Shown here: piece by piece, positions 12,839 to 15,775 of the stretch
How positions within the stretch are numbered: position 1 is the first letter of the stretch
How the letters are laid out: every line of letters starts with the position of its first letter
Origin: Archangium sp.
GTDB taxonomy: Bacteria > Myxococcota > Myxococcia > Myxococcales > Myxococcaceae
Direction of reading: 5' to 3'
NCBI GenBank assembly: GCA_016793585.1
Contig: JAEUJR010000743.1
Location: 1-15,775 of the forward strand
DNA length: 15,775 nt
Notes under the pieces: generated by a model
What the model was told of the DNA's origin: nothing
The model's input: only the letters and a program-made list of their open reading frames with translations
Database searches by the model: none
Position numbers and translations under genes: made by a program

Positions 12839-14521
12839 ATGGCGACGGACTCCGAGCCCGTGGCAGTCGCCGACACCCACCTGGCGGGCAGCGGCGCCTT
12901 TGCGCCCGGCTCCCTCGTGCTGGGTGACCGCTTTCGCGTCGAGCGCCTGCTGGGTGGCGGCGGCATGGGCCTCGTGTACGTCGCCGAGCAGGTCTCGCTC
13001 GGTCGCAAGGTCGCGCTCAAGGTGCTGCGTGACGACCTGCTCAACACCCAGGGCATGGGCGAGCGGTTTCGGCGCGAGGCGCTGCTGCTCTCGTCGGTCG
13101 AACACCCCGCCGTCGTGCGCGTCATCGACTTCGGCCAGCACGGCCAGTCGATGTGCCTCGTCATGGAGTACGTCGAGGGCGAGTCGCTGCAGCAGCTGCT
13201 CGAGCGTGAAGCACCGCTGTCGGTCGAGCGCGCCGAGCGCATTCTCGGGCAGCTCGCCATGGGCCTCGCCGCCATTCACGCGAAGGGCATCGTTCACCGC
13301 GACCTCAAACCAGACAACGTCGTGCTCACCCGCGCTCTCGACGGGCAGGAGCAGGCGCGCGTGCTCGACTTCGGCATCGCGCGCCTCGCCGAGCCCGACC
13401 AACGCGCGCAGGTGACGCAGACCGGCTTCGTCGTCGGCACGCCCGAGTACATGTCGCCCGAGCAGGCCATGGGGCAGACGCTCGACGCGCGCAGCGACCT
13501 CTACGCGCTCGGCCTCATCGCGTTCCGCATGCTCACCGGCAAGGCGCCCTTCCCCGGGCCGTCACCGCGCGAGCTCGTCTCTCAGCAGATTCACCAGGCG
13601 CCACCGGCGCTCGTCGACGTGGCGCCGCACCTGGCGACGGCTCCGGCGCTCGTCGACGTCGTCACCGCGTGCCTCGCGAAGGCGCCCGAGGCACGCCCGC
13701 CCACGGCCGCCGCGTTCCTCGAGCGGCTCGCGCTCAAGCCGATTCAGCTCACCTCGACGGTGAGCGGCGCGATGCGGGTCGCGAACGCCCAGACGCGGCT
13801 CATCGCGCAGGCGCGCTCGATTCCGAAGTGGAAGGTCGGCGCCGTGGCCACGCTCGTCATCGCCCTCGTGGTGGCGTTCCTCGTCTGGTTCCTCAAACCC
13901 GAGCGCGTGGCGAGGCGGCTCATCGATGCGCGGCGCGGGAGTGAGGCGCTGCAGGTCATCGACGACGCGTCGGGTGAGAAGCCGTCGAACACGCTGAAGC
14001 AGCTTCGCGCGGCGGCGCTGCACCAGGTCGGCCGGCCCGAGGAGGCGCGCAAGCTGCTCGAGGCGATTCCGAACGAAGCCGAGCTCGAGCAGGCGTCGCT
14101 CGAAGCGCTCGCCGACGAGTTCGGTCAGTTCGAGGGCCGCGCCGAAGGCACACGCGTTCGCAAGCTGCTCGCCGGGTGGCCGAAGCAGAAGGTGCTGCCG
14201 GTGATGCAGAAGCTCGCGCGCAGCGAAGAGGGGTGGACCCAGTGGGGCGCGCTGCGCTTCGTCGACGTCGAGTACGCCGGGCAGGGCCTGAACCTCTCGG
14301 AGCTGTACCTGCAGGCCCTCGACGCGAAGGACTGTGGCAGGCGCGCGCTCGCGGCGAAGCGGTTGGGAGACCTGCGCAGCCCCGAGGCCATCGAAGCGCT
14401 GACGAAGCTGAAGAGCCTGCCGCGCAAACGAGGCGGCGTGCTGGGACTCGAAGAAGAGGAGTGCGGCCAGGGCGCGGCCGCTGCAGCGCTCAAACGCATC
14501 GAGCGCGACCAGGGCCCCTGA
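12839..14521 (+). CDS. Membrane Ser/Thr protein kinase with extracytoplasmic repeat domain
   Basis: The product has 560 residues and starts with a Hanks-type kinase domain (about 32-310). It has the Gly loop GGGGMGLV (39-46), Lys61 in VALKVL, HRDLKPDN with Asp155, DFG at 177, and YMSPEQ (Ser in place of Ala in APE). A juxtamembrane linker precedes one membrane helix (about 333-352, VGAVATLVIALVVAFLVWFL). The C-terminal 200 residues would then lie in the periplasm. They contain TPR-like helices (RLIDARRGSEALQVIDDAS, RAAALHQVGRPEEARKLLEAI) and a later HEAT-like pair (RRALAAKRLGDLRSPEAIEALTKL). This is a PknB-like layout with a repeat sensor or scaffold, common in myxobacteria. The ATG at 12839 is chosen because the sequence upstream is not kinase-like; an ATG at 12782 in frame is possible. 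No ribosome site is evident. Confidence 0.9.
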   Translation: MATDSEPVAVADTHLAGSGAFAPGSLVLGDRFRVERLLGGGGMGLVYVAEQVSLGRKVALKVLRDDLLNTQGMGERFRREALLLSSVEHPAVVRVIDFGQHGQSMCLVMEYVEGESLQQLLEREAPLSVERAERILGQLAMGLAAIHAKGIVHRDLKPDNVVLTRALDGQEQARVLDFGIARLAEPDQRAQVTQTGFVVGTPEYMSPEQAMGQTLDARSDLYALGLIAFRMLTGKAPFPGPSPRELVSQQIHQAPPALVDVAPHLATAPALVDVVTACLAKAPEARPPTAAAFLERLALKPIQLTSTVSGAMRVANAQTRLIAQARSIPKWKVGAVATLVIALVVAFLVWFLKPERVARRLIDARRGSEALQVIDDASGEKPSNTLKQLRAAALHQVGRPEEARKLLEAIPNEAELEQASLEALADEFGQFEGRAEGTRVRKLLAGWPKQKVLPVMQKLARSEEGWTQWGALRFVDVEYAGQGLNLSELYLQALDAKDCGRRALAAKRLGDLRSPEAIEALTKLKSLPRKRGGVLGLEEEECGQGAAAAALKRIERDQGP

Positions 14522-14545
14522 GCCCGCGGTCGAGTCATCGTGGTG

Positions 14546-14557
14546 GACGCCGGCGTC
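14546..14557. repeat. 12-bp perfect palindrome in the kinase/TPR convergent gap
   Basis: GACGCCGGCGTC (14546-14557) is self-complementary and lies in the 98-bp gap between the kinase stop (14521) and the TPR protein stop (14620). The word GGCGTCGAT occurs twice nearby (14552-14560 and 14564-14572). There is no T-run, so I do not call it a terminator. Confidence 0.35.
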
Positions 14558-14619
14558 GATTCTGGCGTCGATGCCGGAGCGCCTGATTCCGTCCGTCGCA
14601 GACCGCAGCAGCTCAGCCG

Positions 14620-15775
14620 TCACTGCCCTCGGGCGTTCAACCACGCCTTCGCTGCCTGGCGCTCCGACTCGGCCGCGGCACCACCCTTCGCGAAGTGTGC
14701 GTCAGCCGAGCCGAACACCGCGCGCGCGCGGGCAGGAGACGTGACGATGAGCGCCTTCGCCAGCTCGACCTCGGCGCGCGCGAGTTCGACCGGGTGCGCT
14801 GCATCAGTGGCGCGGAGCGTGACGATTCGTTCGAGTGCGCTCACCGCCTGCTCCCGCCGCTCCAGCGCGAGCAGGGCCGAAGCGACGCCGCTCAAGTCGC
14901 CAATCAACCGCAGGTGACTCGTGCCGAGCGCCTCTTCGCGAATCGAGAGCGCCGCCTCGAAGTGCCGCAACGCACCTGCGAAGTCCTTCGTGCCCATGCA
15001 GGTGTCGCCCCAGTTGTTGTGCGTGGCTGCGAGCTCGGGGTGACGGGGGCCCAGCGCGCGCACCTGAATGCGCTCGGCGAGCTCGAAGTGCGGCGCGGCT
15101 TCCGAGAAGCGCGACAGGTCGTTGAACATCACGCCCAGGTTCACCTCGGCGCGGGCGACGTCGGGGTGCGCGTCTCCGTACTCGGCGACGAGCAGGTCGC
15201 GCGCCGCCTGCACCTCGACCAGCGCCTCGGCCGACTTCCCCTGCTCCGAGAGGATGACGCCGATGTTGTTGATGGTGCGCAGCACGTTCTTCGCGCCGGG
15301 CCCCTTCACGCCCTCGTAGGCGCGGCGCGCGGCCCTGAAGTGCTCGAGCGCCTCGTCGAGGTGGCCCTCAGTGAAGGCGGCCAGGCCCAGCTGGTTCTCG
15401 ATGATGGCCTCGAGCTCGACGTCACCCGCGATGGACCTTCGCGAGAGCGTGACGAGCTGGCGTACGGCCGCCGTGCGCTCGGCGTCGTGCAGGCGCGTGG
15501 AGAGCTCGACGAGCTGACAGAGCGCGCGCAGCAGCACGTCATTCACCCCGCCGACCGACGCCGTGGTGACGGCGCGGCTCAGCGCATCACGGGCGAGGTC
15601 GTGGTTCGCTCGCTTCAACGCGACGCTCCCCACCCAGAACCAACCTTCGGCCTGAACGGCGAGGTCGGCCACCGAAGGGAGCGTCGGCGTGACGGGGGCC
15701 AGCAAGGCCTCGGCCTCCTGGAACAGCCCGCTGTCGTGCAGCACCTTCGCTTCGAGCACCTTCGCGCGCGTGGCC
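14620..15775 (-). CDS. TPR protein, N-terminus beyond the right edge (possible kinase tail)
   Basis: About 385 C-terminal residues are visible and the frame is open to the window edge; a GTG at 15759 lies inside a repeat and is not a credible start. The sequence is a series of tetratricopeptide helix pairs, for example AKVLHDSGLFQEAEALL, NQLGLAAFTEGHLDEALEHF, NNIGVILSEQGKSAEALVEV, NLGVMFNDLSRFSEAAPHF and NNWGDTCMGTKDFAGALRHF. Connecting motifs such as EYGDAHPDVA and ALGPRHPELA are typical of the TPR_10/TPR_12 type. The ending (ARAEVELAKALI, then Ala-rich helices to ARGQ) resembles C-terminal halves of myxobacterial Ser/Thr kinases with TPR tails. No kinase domain is in view, so that identity is inference. 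TPR arrays mediate protein binding. Confidence 0.8.
   Translation of the reverse strand, partial: ATRAKVLEAKVLHDSGLFQEAEALLAPVTPTLPSVADLAVQAEGWFWVGSVALKRANHDLARDALSRAVTTASVGGVNDVLLRALCQLVELSTRLHDAERTAAVRQLVTLSRRSIAGDVELEAIIENQLGLAAFTEGHLDEALEHFRAARRAYEGVKGPGAKNVLRTINNIGVILSEQGKSAEALVEVQAARDLLVAEYGDAHPDVARAEVNLGVMFNDLSRFSEAAPHFELAERIQVRALGPRHPELAATHNNWGDTCMGTKDFAGALRHFEAALSIREEALGTSHLRLIGDLSGVASALLALERREQAVSALERIVTLRATDAAHPVELARAEVELAKALIVTSPARARAVFGSADAHFAKGGAAAESERQAAKAWLNARGQ

Noticed and set aside
12799..12841. TAGATA before the second kinase, considered as a -10 element
   Set aside because: There is no -35-like hexamer at the right distance, and the spacing to the ATG would demand a nearly leaderless transcript.
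12596..13402. Upstream extension of the glycosyltransferase frame (about 269 codons)
   Set aside because: It is antisense to the kinase domain, and the glycosyltransferase family N-terminus begins exactly at the ATG at 12595.
13562..14644. Minus-strand frame of 360 codons opposite the second kinase
   Set aside because: It lies opposite well-supported kinase, membrane-helix and repeat sequence; its product is Arg/Glu/His-rich low-complexity sequence typical of antisense frames here.
1..15775. Search by eye for tRNA genes, CRISPR arrays, transposases, integrases, toxin-antitoxin pairs and biosynthetic clusters
   Set aside because: None seen. The DUF2262/LOR and WGR-like pairs were considered as defence or toxin-antitoxin units, but no nuclease, toxin or effector motif is present to support that.

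Overview
The window reads as chromosomal DNA from a high-GC Gram-negative bacterium, most likely a myxobacterium (Myxococcota). The grounds are strong G/C preference at third codon positions, several Hanks-type Ser/Thr protein kinases, lipoproteins and Cys-rich secreted proteins with typical myxobacterial motifs, a giant exported protein of repeated carboxypeptidase-regulatory-like modules, and a TPR protein resembling kinase tails of this group. This is inferred from protein style; no rRNA or marker gene fixes the species. There is no tRNA, CRISPR array, transposase or phage gene.

Layout. 1-71: edge of a minus-strand gene with an apparent signal peptide. 154-1188 (+): D-alanine--D-alanine ligase, ending at a strong hairpin (1205-1234) shared with a convergent exported helix-hairpin-helix protein (1258-1674, -). 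Upstream of that lies a small conserved-type protein (1782-2018, -). A divergent gap with an inverted repeat leads to a small three-helix membrane protein (2236-2517, +), which meets a 1034-residue anchored multi-domain protein (2521-5625, -) with 3 bp between stops. Divergent from that is a Pro-rich lipoprotein (5695-6378, +). A 305-bp gene-free gap packed with palindromes follows. Next, on the minus strand, come a Cys-periodic secreted protein (6684-7016), a DUF2262-type protein (7075-7800) and a LURP-one-related (LOR) protein (7797-8303); the last two overlap by 4 bp. Read to the right are an unrecognised protein (8416-8865), a degenerate WGR-like protein (8883-9212) and a 7-transmembrane Ser/Thr kinase (9268-11292). 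A glycosyltransferase of the GT1/MGT type (11315-12595, -) lies between this kinase and a second one (12839-14521, +). A TPR protein (14620 to the right edge, -) is cut by the window end.

How the genes relate. Ddl is housekeeping peptidoglycan synthesis, standing outside a mur/fts cluster. Most of the rest looks like envelope and signalling accessory content: two membrane kinases with different input modules (a seven-helix receptor type and a C-terminal extracytoplasmic repeat domain), exported proteins of unknown role, and a possible third kinase represented by its TPR tail. LOR plus DUF2262 is the clearest translationally coupled pair. I did not find a complete, clearly new defence or biosynthetic system. 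The most distinctive items are the 7TM-kinase fusion with a likely CTG start, the strictly periodic Cys protein, the palindrome cluster at 6424-6547 and the LOR/DUF2262 unit with a hairpin over its leader.
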